Assembly (NCBI RefSeq): GCF_003065365.1
Contig: NZ_CP023276.1
Span: forward strand, 1,674,001-1,738,000
Origin: Polynucleobacter difficilis
GTDB lineage: Bacteria > Pseudomonadota > Gammaproteobacteria > Burkholderiales > Burkholderiaceae
Length of the DNA: 64,000 nucleotides
Direction of reading: 5' to 3'
Both the position numbers and the translations under genes were made by a program. Under the pieces are notes generated by a model that was given only the letters and a program-made list of their open reading frames with translations, was not told where the DNA came from and searched no databases. This document shows positions 34,892 through 43,830 of this stretch, piece after piece. Positions within the stretch are counted from its first letter, which is position 1; every line of letters begins with the position of its first letter.

Positions 34892-36267
34892 TTTTTGAGG
34901 CGCTGTGTCAACTCGACTGCTTTACCCAAATAACTGGATGGCGTCATTTCCAGTAAGCGGGCTTTTGCATCTTCCGGAATCGCCAAGCCCCGAATGAAGA
35001 CCTGAAGATCTGCTTGATTAATCCCTTTGCCACGGGTTAATTCTTTTAATTGCTCGTAGGGATTTTCAATGCCGTAACGGCGCATCACCGTTTGCACTGG
35101 CTCCGCCAAGACTTCCCAGCAGGCATCGAGATCGGCTGCAATTGCCGCCACATTGAGCTCGAGCTTGCCAATGCCGCGCATGGCGCTGTCGTAGGCCAAA
35201 ACACTGTGTCCAAATGCAGGGCCCAGATTACGCAATACGGTGGAGTCGGTTAAGTCACGCTGCCAGCGTGAGAGCGGTAACTTTTCAGCGAGGTGGCGCA
35301 AGAGCGCATTAGCAACACCCAGATTACCTTCGGAGTTTTCAAAATCAATTGGATTGACTTTATGCGGCATGGTGGACGAACCAATTTCACCGGCCTTGGT
35401 ACGCTGCTTAAAGTAGCCCAAAGAAATGTAGGCCCAAAAGTCGCGGTCCATGTCGAGCAAGATGGTGTTGGCGCGCGCAATCGCGTCAAACAATTCAGCC
35501 ATGCCATCGTGTGGCTCAATCTGAATCGTATACGGATTAAATTGCAAGCCTAAGCGCTGCTCCACGACTTCGCGTGCAAACTTCTCCCAATCAAAATCGG
35601 GGTAAGCCGAAAGGTGTGCATTGTAGTTACCGACCGCACCATTCATTTTGCCGAGTAAAGGTACCGCTGCGATTGCAGCAATCGCGCGCTCCAATCGTTT
35701 GGCAATATTGGCAATCTCTTTGCCCAAGGTAGTAGGCGATGCGGGCTGGCCGTGTGTGCGCGAGAGCATCGGCACCGCAGCATTGGCTAGCGCCAATTCT
35801 GTTAAGGCGTCGTGGATTTTGCGCAACTGGGGCAGCAATACGGTATCGCGCGCACCGCGCAGCATCAAGCCATGCGCCGTATTGTTGATATCCTCGGAAG
35901 TGCAGGCAAAGTGAATGAACTCGCTGGCCTTAAGCAAGTCAGGACGGCCCGATACTTTTTCTTTTAAGAAATATTCGACCGCTTTCACGTCATGATTGGT
36001 TACGGCTTCGATTTCTTTAATGCGCTGCGCATCGGCATCAGTAAAGGCATTGGCTAAGGACAACAAAAAATCGGCATCGGCTTTAGAGATGGCGGGCACA
36101 TCAGCAAGACCCCCAGACCCAAGAGCTAAAAGCCAATGAATCTCTACAAAGACGCGTTGCTTCATGAATGCAGACTCGGACAACCAGGGTCGCAATGCAT
36201 CGAGCTTGCTGGCGTAGCGCCCATCCAGTGGAGATAAGGCGTTTAAAGTGCTAATCGGTTGGCTCAC
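34888..36267 (-). CDS. purB: Adenylosuccinate lyase
   Basis: 459-residue enzyme acting twice in purine synthesis (SAICAR cleavage and adenylosuccinate cleavage). It has the fumarase/ASL superfamily signature GSSTMPHKVNPIDFEN and the long E. coli-type form with LSPLDGRYASKLDALRPWLS near the N-terminus. A TTG at 36294 would extend it, but the GTG at 36267, preceded by AAAGG at good spacing, gives the standard length. waaA overlaps its stop. Other purine genes lie at 55-58 kb. Confidence 0.95.
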   Translation of the reverse strand: MSQPISTLNALSPLDGRYASKLDALRPWLSESAFMKQRVFVEIHWLLALGSGGLADVPAISKADADFLLSLANAFTDADAQRIKEIEAVTNHDVKAVEYFLKEKVSGRPDLLKASEFIHFACTSEDINNTAHGLMLRGARDTVLLPQLRKIHDALTELALANAAVPMLSRTHGQPASPTTLGKEIANIAKRLERAIAAIAAVPLLGKMNGAVGNYNAHLSAYPDFDWEKFAREVVEQRLGLQFNPYTIQIEPHDGMAELFDAIARANTILLDMDRDFWAYISLGYFKQRTKAGEIGSSTMPHKVNPIDFENSEGNLGVANALLRHLAEKLPLSRWQRDLTDSTVLRNLGPAFGHSVLAYDSAMRGIGKLELNVAAIAADLDACWEVLAEPVQTVMRRYGIENPYEQLKELTRGKGINQADLQVFIRGLAIPEDAKARLLEMTPSSYLGKAVELTQRLKK

Positions 36268-36354
36268 GGCGCTGCCTTTAGTGGAGGTAATCAATAAAGT
36301 CCTATTTTAAAGCGTTATTGAGTCATCCCCGCCACGGAGCTATACTCCACCGCT

Positions 36355-36969
36355 ATGAAAATAATTGGATCACTTACCAGCCCTTACGCCCGCAAAGTAC
36401 GGATTGTCCTAGCCGAAAAGAAGATTGAGGCCGATTTTGTGCCTGAAAACGTCTGGGTTCCCGAAACCACCATTGGGCAACATAACCCTCTGGGGAAGAT
36501 TCCCTGCCTAGTGACGGACGATGGCAGTGCTATTTTTGATTCACGGGTAATCGTGGAATACGTCGATACCTTGAGCCCCGTTGGTAAGTTAATTCCGGCC
36601 GATGGTCGTGAGCGTGCCGCGGTTAAAACCTGGGAAGCATTGGCAGATGGGATCTTGGATGCCGGTATTTTGGCCAGACTAGAAGCAACCTGGCGACCAG
36701 CAGAGCAGCAAAGCCCTGCTTGGATTGAGCGCCAAATGAGCAAAATCGATGCAGCCCTGAAAACTATGTCGATTGGCCTAGGCGAATCCAATTACTGCCA
36801 CCACAATCAATTTAGTCTTGCTGATATTGCGGTGGGCTGCGCCTTGGGTTACCTGGATTTTCGCTTTCCATCGCTGGACTGGCGCACGCCCCATCCCAAC
36901 CTAGCGGCTTTCTACCAAGGACTCATGCAGCGGCAGTCTTTTAAAGACACGGTCCCACCCGCAGCGTAA
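36355..36969 (+). CDS. Glutathione S-transferase family protein
   Basis: 204-residue soluble GST-fold protein. The N-terminal thioredoxin-like domain begins MKIIGSLTSPYARKVRIVLAEKK, with Ser9/Ser-type active-site context, and contains GKIPCLVTDDGSAIFDSRVIVEYVD, the glutathione-binding loop with cis-Pro. The C-terminal helical domain ends FKDTVPPAA. It resembles bacterial GSTs of unknown substrate (YibF-like). It stands alone between divergent purB and convergent mnmA, so the context does not suggest a specific job. Confidence 0.9.
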   Translation: MKIIGSLTSPYARKVRIVLAEKKIEADFVPENVWVPETTIGQHNPLGKIPCLVTDDGSAIFDSRVIVEYVDTLSPVGKLIPADGRERAAVKTWEALADGILDAGILARLEATWRPAEQQSPAWIERQMSKIDAALKTMSIGLGESNYCHHNQFSLADIAVGCALGYLDFRFPSLDWRTPHPNLAAFYQGLMQRQSFKDTVPPAA

Positions 36970-36986
36970 TACTTAGCGGCTTGGGG

Positions 36987-38102
36987 CTATTCTGGGCTCG
37001 CAGAAATAATCCCGCCGCCCAAGCAAATATCACCGTCGTACACCACAGCAGATTGACCGGGCGTAATCGCCCACTGGGAATCCGCAAATTGCAGCGCGAA
37101 CCCAGCAGATGCCATCTCCAAGGTGCAATTAGCATCCGCTTGGCGATAGCGTGTTTTGGCTCCATAAGCGCCTGCCAATGGCATTGCACCACTAATCCAA
37201 CTCGCATCGATTGCATTTAAATGCTGGCTGCTCAGCCAAGGATGTGCGTGGCCCTGAGCGATATACAGGGTATTGCTCGCCATATCTTTGCGCGCAACGT
37301 ACCAAGCATCCCCATTGCCATCTTGGCTACCACCAACCCCAATCCCTTTGCGCTGGCCGAGGGTAAAAAATGCCAAGCCCATGTGCTCACCCACGGTCTT
37401 GCCATCCGGGGTTTTAATCGGGCCTGGAGTAGTCGGCAGGTAGCGATTTAAAAATTCCCGAAACGGCCGCTCGCCAATAAAGCAAATGCCAGTCGAGTCT
37501 TTTTTACGTGCGTTTGGTAAACCAATTTGGTCAGCCAACTTGCGTACTTCGGTCTTGGCCATTTCGCCGAGTGGAAACATCACCTTTGCCAGCTGCTGCT
37601 GACTCAGGCGATGTAAAAAATAACTTTGATCCTTGCTGGCATCGAGCCCCTTTAGAAGCTGTACACCCTCCACGGCGTGCCTTGCACGGGCGTAGTGCCC
37701 AGTGGCGATGGCGTCTGCGCCCAAGGCCATGGCGTGGTCCAAAAACGCTTTAAATTTGATTTCGGCATTGCACAAGACATCGGGATTGGGGGTGCGGCCG
37801 GCGCTGTATTCGCGTAAAAATTCAGCAAAAACACGCTCCCGGTACTCTGCAGCAAAGTTCACCGCCTCTACGTCAATCCCAATCAGGTCGGCAACCGAGA
37901 CTACATCGAGCCAATCTTGGCGGCTGGAGCAATACTCGCTATTGTCGTCGTCCTCCCAGTTTTTCATAAAAAGTCCAATAACTTCAAAGCCTTGCTGTTT
38001 TAAAAGCCAAGCCGTTACGGACGAATCCACGCCCCCAGACATCCCCACCACGACTTTTGAGGGCTGAGACAGCGGAATTGCGGAAGATTGAAGGTCGAGC
38101 AT
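36987..38102 (-). CDS. mnmA: tRNA-specific 2-thiouridylase MnmA
   Basis: 371-residue enzyme making 2-thiouridine at the wobble position of Lys, Glu and Gln tRNAs. The PP-loop VVGMSGGVDSSVTAWLL is at the N-terminus. The catalytic cysteines are in NPDVLCNAEIKF and STGICFIGE. The central PRL-binding block GRTPNPD and the C-terminal beta-barrel are present. A TTG at 38105 precedes the ATG at 38102, which is used. It converges with the GST gene and is divergent from pntAA. Confidence 0.96.
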   Translation of the reverse strand: MLDLQSSAIPLSQPSKVVVGMSGGVDSSVTAWLLKQQGFEVIGLFMKNWEDDDNSEYCSSRQDWLDVVSVADLIGIDVEAVNFAAEYRERVFAEFLREYSAGRTPNPDVLCNAEIKFKAFLDHAMALGADAIATGHYARARHAVEGVQLLKGLDASKDQSYFLHRLSQQQLAKVMFPLGEMAKTEVRKLADQIGLPNARKKDSTGICFIGERPFREFLNRYLPTTPGPIKTPDGKTVGEHMGLAFFTLGQRKGIGVGGSQDGNGDAWYVARKDMASNTLYIAQGHAHPWLSSQHLNAIDASWISGAMPLAGAYGAKTRYRQADANCTLEMASAGFALQFADSQWAITPGQSAVVYDGDICLGGGIISASPE

Positions 38103-38273
38103 CAAAAAAATGAGAGAATTACACTTAAGTTACCGGTTCCCCATTGTAAAAGTCTTACGTTGGATACACACCAATTAAAAGAAATTACGAACGCAATGGG
38201 TAAGTGCGCTCACAAGGCCAAGCTACTTTAACTAATACCGCTTTTCTAAATTATTTGCTTTCGGAGACATGCC
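38103..38273. other. Intergenic region between mnmA and pntAA
   Basis: 171 bases between divergent starts. A Shine-Dalgarno GGAG at 38263-38266 serves pntAA with 7 bases before its ATG. I see no convincing sigma-70 or sigma-32 promoter, riboswitch fold or strong inverted repeat. Promoters for both genes must lie here but cannot be assigned by eye. Confidence 0.5.
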
Positions 38274-39410
38274 ATGCGCATTGGAGTGCCACTAGAAACC
38301 AGACCGGGGGAAACTCGGGTTGCAGCCACACCGGAGACGGTCAAAAAGCTGATCAGCCAAGGTCATCAATTCATTATTCAATCCGGTGCCGGTAACGGTG
38401 CCAGCGTCCCAGATTCAGCCTATGAAGCCGTTGGCGCCACCATTGGTAGCGCTGCCGACGCTTTTGCGGCGGAGATGGTGCTCAAGGTTCGTAGCCCACA
38501 GGCCGACGAACTCAAGCAAATCAAATCCGGAACCGTGCTGATTGGCATGCTCGATCCATTTGATAACGAGGCGATTGCAGCGATGGCCAGCCAAGGCATT
38601 ACCGCCTTTGCCCTCGAGGCAGCGCCACGTACTACCCGCGCCCAGAGCATGGATGTGCTGTCTTCTCAGGCCAACATCGCAGGCTACAAAGCCGTCATGC
38701 TTGCCGCCAACGAATATCAGCGCTTTATGCCTATGCTGATGACCGCAGCAGGTACGGTTAAGGCAGCGCGCATACTCATTTTGGGTGCTGGCGTTGCAGG
38801 TCTGCAAGCCATTGCGACAGCCAAGCGCCTAGGCGCTGTGATTGAGGCGTCCGATGTGCGTCCTGCCGCAAAAGAACAAATCGAATCGCTTGGCGCGAAG
38901 TTTGTGGATGTGCCTTACGAGACCGATGAAGAGCGCGAGATCGCTAAAGGTGTTGGTGGCTATGCACGCCCCATGCCCGAGTCTTGGATGAAACGCCAAG
39001 CTGCCTTGGTTGCTGAGCGCGCCATGCAAGCGGATATTGTGATTGCGACCGCCTTAATTCCAGGACGCAAGCCACCTGTCTTATTGCACAGCGAGACCGT
39101 AGCCAAGATGAAGCCGGGTTCAGTCGTGATCGATTTGGCTGCAGGCCGTGGTGAAAATGGCTCTGGCAATTGCCCCCTTACTCGCGCCGATCAAATTGTC
39201 GATGCGAATGGTGTGAAGATTGTTGGCCATACGAATTTACCCAGCATGGTTGCAGCAGATGCGTCGGCACTCTACGCGCGCAACGTACTGGACTTTATGA
39301 AGCTCATCATTAATAAAGAAGCGCAGCTGGCCATTCCTGCTGCTGCCGATGATGACATTGTTGCAGCCTGCCTCATGTGTCGTGATGGCCAAGCTGTCCG
39401 TACCAATTAA
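38274..39410 (+). CDS. pntAA: NAD(P) transhydrogenase subunit alpha, soluble NAD(H)-binding part
   Basis: 378-residue cytoplasmic domain I of proton-translocating transhydrogenase, which reduces NADP with NADH at the expense of the proton gradient. It starts MRIGVPLETRPGETRVAATPE, has the Rossmann fold ARILILGAGVAGLQAIATAKRLGA and the mobile-loop region before GENGSGNCPLTRADQI. In this organism the alpha subunit is split, so this protein lacks the membrane helices of E. coli PntA, which are supplied by the next gene. Confidence 0.96.
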   Translation: MRIGVPLETRPGETRVAATPETVKKLISQGHQFIIQSGAGNGASVPDSAYEAVGATIGSAADAFAAEMVLKVRSPQADELKQIKSGTVLIGMLDPFDNEAIAAMASQGITAFALEAAPRTTRAQSMDVLSSQANIAGYKAVMLAANEYQRFMPMLMTAAGTVKAARILILGAGVAGLQAIATAKRLGAVIEASDVRPAAKEQIESLGAKFVDVPYETDEEREIAKGVGGYARPMPESWMKRQAALVAERAMQADIVIATALIPGRKPPVLLHSETVAKMKPGSVVIDLAAGRGENGSGNCPLTRADQIVDANGVKIVGHTNLPSMVAADASALYARNVLDFMKLIINKEAQLAIPAAADDDIVAACLMCRDGQAVRTN

Positions 39411-39427
39411 TTATTGAAGGAATGATC

Positions 39428-39766
39428 ATGGATGCAGCTGCAATTCAAAGTATTCTTACGGTCCAAAACATTACGGTGTTTGTGCTGGCCATTTTTGTGG
39501 GCTACCACGTGGTTTGGAACGTTACACCCGCATTGCATACGCCCTTAATGGCGGTGACCAATGCGATTTCTGGAATTATCATCGTCGGCGCTTTGCTGCA
39601 AACCGAAGTAATCAATGGCGATGAAATTACCCTCACCAGCTTGATTGGCGCACTGGCCGTCTTCCTCGCCTCGATAAACATTTTTGGTGGCTTTATGGTC
39701 ACTCGGCGCATGCTCGAAATGTTTAAAAAGAAGGCTCCTAAAAACGAAGCCGCTGGCACAAAGTAA
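39428..39766 (+). CDS. pntAB: NAD(P) transhydrogenase subunit alpha, membrane part
   Basis: 112-residue membrane protein corresponding to the C-terminal helices of E. coli PntA. About three to four hydrophobic segments are visible (ITVFVLAIFVGYHVVWNV, AISGIIIVGALLQT, LIGALAVFLASINIFGGFMV). The ATG at 39422 is also in frame, but GAAGGA at 39415-39420 is better spaced for the ATG at 39428. It is sandwiched between pntAA and pntB with short gaps. Confidence 0.95.
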   Translation: MDAAAIQSILTVQNITVFVLAIFVGYHVVWNVTPALHTPLMAVTNAISGIIIVGALLQTEVINGDEITLTSLIGALAVFLASINIFGGFMVTRRMLEMFKKKAPKNEAAGTK

Positions 39767-39778
39767 GAGAACCACACC

Positions 39779-41146
39779 ATGTCTAATATCACAGCGATTT
39801 CTTATCTCATTTCTTCGGTACTTTTTATCCTCGCACTGCGGGGCTTATCGTCACCGACCACCTCCCGTCAAGGTAACGTGTATGGAATGATCGGCATGCT
39901 GCTCGCCGTCATCACCACATTCTTGATTCCAACATTTAAGCCGGTCTACTGGCTGATTGGCGTTGCCATTGTTGCTGGCGCGATCATCGGTTCGATTGCC
40001 GCTAAACGCGTGCAAATGACCAAGATGCCTGAGCTGGTTGCTTTAATGCACTCCTTCGTTGGTCTATCCGCGGTACTGATCGCAATTGCAGCAGTAATCA
40101 ATCCCGCACAAGATCACTCGGGCGCGCAGAAGATCGAGCTCTTCATCGGCGCTTTCATCGGTGCGATTACCTTTACTGCCTCGATCATTGCTTTCGGTAA
40201 GCTGTCCGGCAAAGTCAGCGGCAAGCCAGTGACTTTCTCAGGCCAGCACATGCTGAACCTGATTCTTGCCATACTGATGGTTGCGGCTGGAGTGGTGTAT
40301 TTCTTAACGGATAGTCATGCGGCCTTCCTGGCCATGTGCGCAGTTGCCTTGGTACTCGGCGTGACCTTGATCATCCCGATTGGTGGTGCCGATATGCCAG
40401 TGGTGGTGTCGATGCTCAATAGCTACTCGGGCTGGGCAGCAGCGGGCATTGGCTTTACGCTCAACAACCCCGTTTTGATCATTGCTGGCGCCTGCGTTGG
40501 CTCTTCAGGTGCAATTCTGTCTTACATCATGTGTAAGGCGATGAACCGTTCAATCATCGCAGTGTTGCTTGGCGGCTTTGGCGCTGAGGCAGCCGCCGGC
40601 GGTGACGATGATGGCGCCCCAAAGAACTACAAATCGGGCTCAGCTGAAGATGCGGCATTCTTGATGACCAATGCCGATACCGTGATCATTGTTCCGGGCT
40701 ACGGTTTGGCGGTTGCGCGCGCGCAGCATGCACTCAAAGAGTTAACCGAGAAGTTGACTCACCATGGCGTAACGGTGAAGTATGCGATCCACCCAGTTGC
40801 CGGACGGATGCCTGGTCACATGAACGTCTTGCTAGCGGAAGCCGAAGTACCCTACGACCAAGTATTTGAAATGGAAGACATCAACAGCGACTTCGGTCAG
40901 GCTGATGTGGTTCTGGTTCTAGGCGCCAATGACGTGGTTAACCCAGCAGCGCGTACACTTGGTAGCCCAATCTTTGGCATGCCGATTCTGGAAGCGTTTA
41001 AAGCCAAAACTATCATTGTCAACAAGCGTTCGATGGCTGCTGGTTACGCCGGCTTAGATAACGAACTCTTCTATATGGATAAAACCATGATGGTCTTCGG
41101 TGATGCGAAGAAGGTCATCGAAGACATGGTCAAAGCGGTTGATTAA
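39779..41146 (+). CDS. pntB: NAD(P) transhydrogenase subunit beta
   Basis: 455-residue subunit with about nine membrane helices forming the proton channel (domain II) and a C-terminal cytoplasmic NADP(H)-binding domain III. The latter contains VIIVPGYGLAVARAQHALKEL, VKYAIHPVAGRMPGHMNVLLAEA and VLVLGANDVVNPAA, all hallmark motifs. Full length. It ends the pntAA-pntAB-pntB operon and is followed by a strong hairpin terminator. Confidence 0.97.
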   Translation: MSNITAISYLISSVLFILALRGLSSPTTSRQGNVYGMIGMLLAVITTFLIPTFKPVYWLIGVAIVAGAIIGSIAAKRVQMTKMPELVALMHSFVGLSAVLIAIAAVINPAQDHSGAQKIELFIGAFIGAITFTASIIAFGKLSGKVSGKPVTFSGQHMLNLILAILMVAAGVVYFLTDSHAAFLAMCAVALVLGVTLIIPIGGADMPVVVSMLNSYSGWAAAGIGFTLNNPVLIIAGACVGSSGAILSYIMCKAMNRSIIAVLLGGFGAEAAAGGDDDGAPKNYKSGSAEDAAFLMTNADTVIIVPGYGLAVARAQHALKELTEKLTHHGVTVKYAIHPVAGRMPGHMNVLLAEAEVPYDQVFEMEDINSDFGQADVVLVLGANDVVNPAARTLGSPIFGMPILEAFKAKTIIVNKRSMAAGYAGLDNELFYMDKTMMVFGDAKKVIEDMVKAVD

Positions 41147-41164
41147 TTGAATGCATAAGCTTGG

Positions 41165-41190
41165 GATAAGCCACTTTCGAGTGGCTTTTT
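41165..41190 (+). terminator. Rho-independent terminator after pntB
   Basis: Perfect 8-base stem AAGCCACT / AGTGGCTT (41168-41175 and 41180-41187) with a TTCG tetraloop and a T-rich tail. It lies 18-44 bases after the pntB stop. Nearly the same element recurs at 42227-42253. Confidence 0.85.
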
Positions 41191-41233
41191 CCTTTTTAGT
41201 ATCCGATGTAATTACACACAGAGAGAACTCATC

Positions 41234-42199
41234 GTGAAAAAATTTCCAACATTGTTTTGTCTTATTGGTCTTTTTTGTTCGGCCACTGTCTTTGCCCAGC
41301 AAACGTATCCGAATCGCAGCATTCAAATGATCATGCCCCTACAGGCTGGAAGTGGGGTTGATATATTGATGCGCCCCATTGTTCAACGTATGGGCGAAAA
41401 CTTAAACCAAGCGATTGTGATTGAAAACATTCCAGGTGGGGCCGGTCTGATTGGGGCCACCAAAGTTGCACAATCGCCGTCTGAAGGCTATGTTTTAGGT
41501 GCTTTTAATGACAGTATTTTGACCATGGTGCCCAATTTATACCCAAAAGTGGAGTATGACCCCATCACCAGTTTTGTACCCATCTCCCAAATTGCATCGA
41601 TCACCTTTGTCATGGTTGCCAACCCATCTTTTTCGGCGAACACAGCGGCTGATCTGGTACGAATTGCAAAAGCCAATCCTGGAAAAATTGACTATGCCTC
41701 GGGCGGAAATGGATCACCCCAGCATATCGGCATGGAAATGTTTCGCCAGCTAACTGGAGCTCCCTTGGTGCACATTCCATATCGCGGCGCTGCCGCTGCG
41801 GTAACGGATGTCATGGCCGGCCAAGTTCCGGTGATGATTAGCGCCTTATCGGTGGTATTGCCCCACATTAAGTCTGGCAAGCTTAAGGTGTTAGGTGTTG
41901 CCAGCAAAAAGCGGTCCTCTTTGCTTCCGAATACCCCAACCATCGATGAGAGTGTTCGCGGCTATGAATTCTCAACATGGGGTGCCATTGTTGCGCCAAA
42001 AGGTACGTCAAGCGCTGTGGTGAGCAAGATCAACGATTCCCTTGCTGCCGCACTAAAGGACCCTAAATTGCGCGAGCAACTGACACAGCAAGGATTTGAA
42101 ATCAGTCCAATTGGATCTGAAAACCTCAAAGAAGTTACAGCGCAAGGATTGGTGCGCATGAAGCGAGTCATTAAAGAGGGTGGGATTGAGCCTAATTAA
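41234..42199 (+). CDS. Bug/TctC-family tripartite tricarboxylate transporter substrate-binding protein
   Basis: 321-residue periplasmic binding protein. It starts with GTG at 41234 after a purine-rich GAGAGAAC. The signal peptide MKKFPTLFCLIGLFCSATVFA is cut before QQTYPNRS. The body shows family blocks GSGVDILMRPIVQRM, IENIPGGAGLIGATKVAQS and HIPYRGAAAAVTDVMAGQVPVM. Such proteins bind dicarboxylates, aromatic acids or other small acids. No TctA/TctB membrane genes are adjacent, as is common for orphan Bug proteins. Separate terminators before and after mark it as a single-gene unit. The ligand is unknown. Confidence 0.93.
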   Translation: MKKFPTLFCLIGLFCSATVFAQQTYPNRSIQMIMPLQAGSGVDILMRPIVQRMGENLNQAIVIENIPGGAGLIGATKVAQSPSEGYVLGAFNDSILTMVPNLYPKVEYDPITSFVPISQIASITFVMVANPSFSANTAADLVRIAKANPGKIDYASGGNGSPQHIGMEMFRQLTGAPLVHIPYRGAAAAVTDVMAGQVPVMISALSVVLPHIKSGKLKVLGVASKKRSSLLPNTPTIDESVRGYEFSTWGAIVAPKGTSSAVVSKINDSLAAALKDPKLREQLTQQGFEISPIGSENLKEVTAQGLVRMKRVIKEGGIEPN

Positions 42200-42226
42200 A
42201 GTCACTACTTCAGATATTCAATCGGA

Positions 42227-42253
42227 GATAAAGCCACCTTCAAGTGGCTTTTT
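42227..42253 (+). terminator. Rho-independent terminator after the TctC-type gene
   Basis: Stem AAGCCAC / GTGGCTT (42231-42237 and 42244-42250) with a CTTCAA loop and following Ts, 32 bases after the stop codon. It is almost identical to the hairpin at 41165-41190. It lies tail to tail with the cytochrome b gene and may also serve that strand weakly. Confidence 0.8.
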
Positions 42254-42287
42254 GTTGGCCTGGCCGAATGGGCCGATGCACGCCGAT

Positions 42288-42830
42288 TCAATTAACAGCA
42301 GGGTCACTGACTGCAGCGCGAGACTCCAGTAGCCGCGTACGAGCGTATCGCACCCCTACGAGCGCTAAATGTACAAAGATAATGAATAGGTACATTTCGC
42401 CCAGAGTCTCATGAGAGCCCTCAAAGATTGCTCGTAGCCACTTGCCGCCCCATTCTTCATAGCCCCCAATCCCGGTAAGCACTAACAAAGGCGTTAACAC
42501 ATACATCACCAAAATAAATACACCCATGAAAGCGCCGTACCACCGATTCCAGTTCCAGAGGCGTTGTATCTCGAGTGCCTTCATGTCCGCTTGAATTCCC
42601 TTGACCATACTTGCCCTTCGCCATAGGGCGCCGAGCGAACTAGCTCCACCCGCAATTGCGCCCCAGCACAAACGCAACAGAAAAATGATCCCGAAGCCAT
42701 ATCCACAATACACATGCACCAGACGAAATGACTCACTGTCTGCAGTGATGTAGGCCATAATGAATGATACGGCCCCAATCAAATGCAGCGTATTTTTCAC
42801 CGACTTGCTGAACGCAGTTGAAATACCCAT
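42288..42830 (-). CDS. Cytochrome b561-family membrane protein (SHP/DHC cluster)
   Basis: 180-residue integral membrane protein of the Ni/Fe-hydrogenase-type cytochrome b561 family. Four hydrophobic helices are apparent, with haem-ligand candidate histidines in NTLHLIGAVSF, FRLVHVYCGYGFG and FIIFVHLALVGV. It would take electrons from the quinol pool and pass them to the periplasmic cytochromes encoded just upstream (inference). It starts 5 bases after the diheme cytochrome gene. Together they form the SHP-DHC-cytochrome b unit known in Rhodobacter and Shewanella relatives. Confidence 0.87.
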   Translation of the reverse strand: MGISTAFSKSVKNTLHLIGAVSFIMAYITADSESFRLVHVYCGYGFGIIFLLRLCWGAIAGGASSLGALWRRASMVKGIQADMKALEIQRLWNWNRWYGAFMGVFILVMYVLTPLLVLTGIGGYEEWGGKWLRAIFEGSHETLGEMYLFIIFVHLALVGVRYARTRLLESRAAVSDPAVN

Positions 42831-42835
42831 TATTT

Positions 42836-43318
42836 TTACCTTGGAATCTGCACATCGTCATCGTCAAAATTACCTTGCTCGGCATGACGATGGCATGCAT
42901 TGCAATTGGCTGCACTCTTCACAGAGGGCTTAGCAAAATCTTCAACCCCAATCTTGCGGTGCTTCTTTTGAAACCAATAGGACTGGGTGATTCGATTTTC
43001 TGGAGGCGCCTCTTTAACACGCTTATAACTTCCTGCATAGCGCTTAAGCCAAGCTAAAATCTCCGCCGCATCCTTAGGCTCAACAGAGGCATCGGTTCCG
43101 TAATGCTTGCTAAGGCCGCTCATAATAGAGGACCAGGATTGTGCCGGCAAAAATCCCGGTGGATACGCCAGATGGCAACTCGCACACTCGGCTTGATAGC
43201 TCGGCAAACGCTCAACGGGTATCCTATTTGCACTATCCGCCATTGCCAATTGAGAGGCGGCTCCTACTGCCACGTACGTCAACGCAGTTAGCACCAGCAT
43301 CGAAATAAAATCTTTCAT
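42836..43318 (-). CDS. Diheme cytochrome c (DHC family)
   Basis: 160-residue periplasmic protein with an N-terminal signal peptide (LVLTALTYVAVGAASQLAMA) and two c-type haem motifs, CASCH and CNACH. Spacing and the segments LPSYQAECASCHLAYPPGFLP, WSSIMSGLSKHYG and WFQKKHRKIG match the DHC family, the electron partner of SHP. A GTG at 43324 is possible, but the ATG at 43318 is chosen because AGGAGT lies just before it. The gene starts immediately after the SHP gene and precedes cytochrome b. Confidence 0.9.
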   Translation of the reverse strand: MKDFISMLVLTALTYVAVGAASQLAMADSANRIPVERLPSYQAECASCHLAYPPGFLPAQSWSSIMSGLSKHYGTDASVEPKDAAEILAWLKRYAGSYKRVKEAPPENRITQSYWFQKKHRKIGVEDFAKPSVKSAANCNACHRHAEQGNFDDDDVQIPR

Positions 43319-43326
43319 AATCACTC

Positions 43327-43746
43327 CTACTTTTTAATGCTGATGAGGTAAGACAAGACGTCCGCCTTTTCTTGGGGTAGGCATTCCCGCCCAAGGACGT
43401 CGTTGCAATTACGGCGAAACCATTTATCCGTTCTGGCAGAGTCGGTAAGCGCATCTGGATTTGCAGATGGTGCGAGAGGATCAATTGCCTTACTGGTACT
43501 AGCATGCTTTCCTGGGGATGTGGGTGGGTTACCATGGCACGATGAACAGGACCACTCTTTGCCGTGGGTGGAATTAAAAAATATCTTCCCCCTATCGCTA
43601 TTGGCTTGACTACCGGCTTTATCGGCCCAATACTGCAGTTGTTTACTGGGCGTTGTTTCTGCTGCAATTGCTGGTGCTATTGCTGTAAAGACCAAGAGCA
43701 TGAATAGAGCCGATTTAGCATGAATGCTGTATGTGTTTGAGTTCAT
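43327..43746 (-). CDS. SHP-like c-type cytochrome (DUF1924)
   Basis: 139-residue periplasmic monohaem cytochrome. The signal peptide ends near AIAPAIAAE. The haem motif CSSCH is at residues 67-71. The C-terminus has WFRRNCNDVLGREC. In sphaeroides haem protein (SHP) an asparagine in this region is the unusual, displaceable distal haem ligand and nearby cysteines form a disulfide; Asn113 with Cys114/Cys122 fits that pattern. SHPs bind oxygen or NO transiently; their physiological role is unsettled. In-frame ATGs at 43797 and 43818 are less likely starts because they would lengthen the leader before the signal peptide. Confidence 0.87.
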   Translation of the reverse strand: MNSNTYSIHAKSALFMLLVFTAIAPAIAAETTPSKQLQYWADKAGSQANSDRGKIFFNSTHGKEWSCSSCHGNPPTSPGKHASTSKAIDPLAPSANPDALTDSARTDKWFRRNCNDVLGRECLPQEKADVLSYLISIKK

Positions 43747-43830
43747 ACAATCAGTATTAAATAAACGGGGTTTACGGAATCTGAAGGCTCCATTCATCTG
43801 CCGTTCAGAATTCACCACCTACAATGAGGA

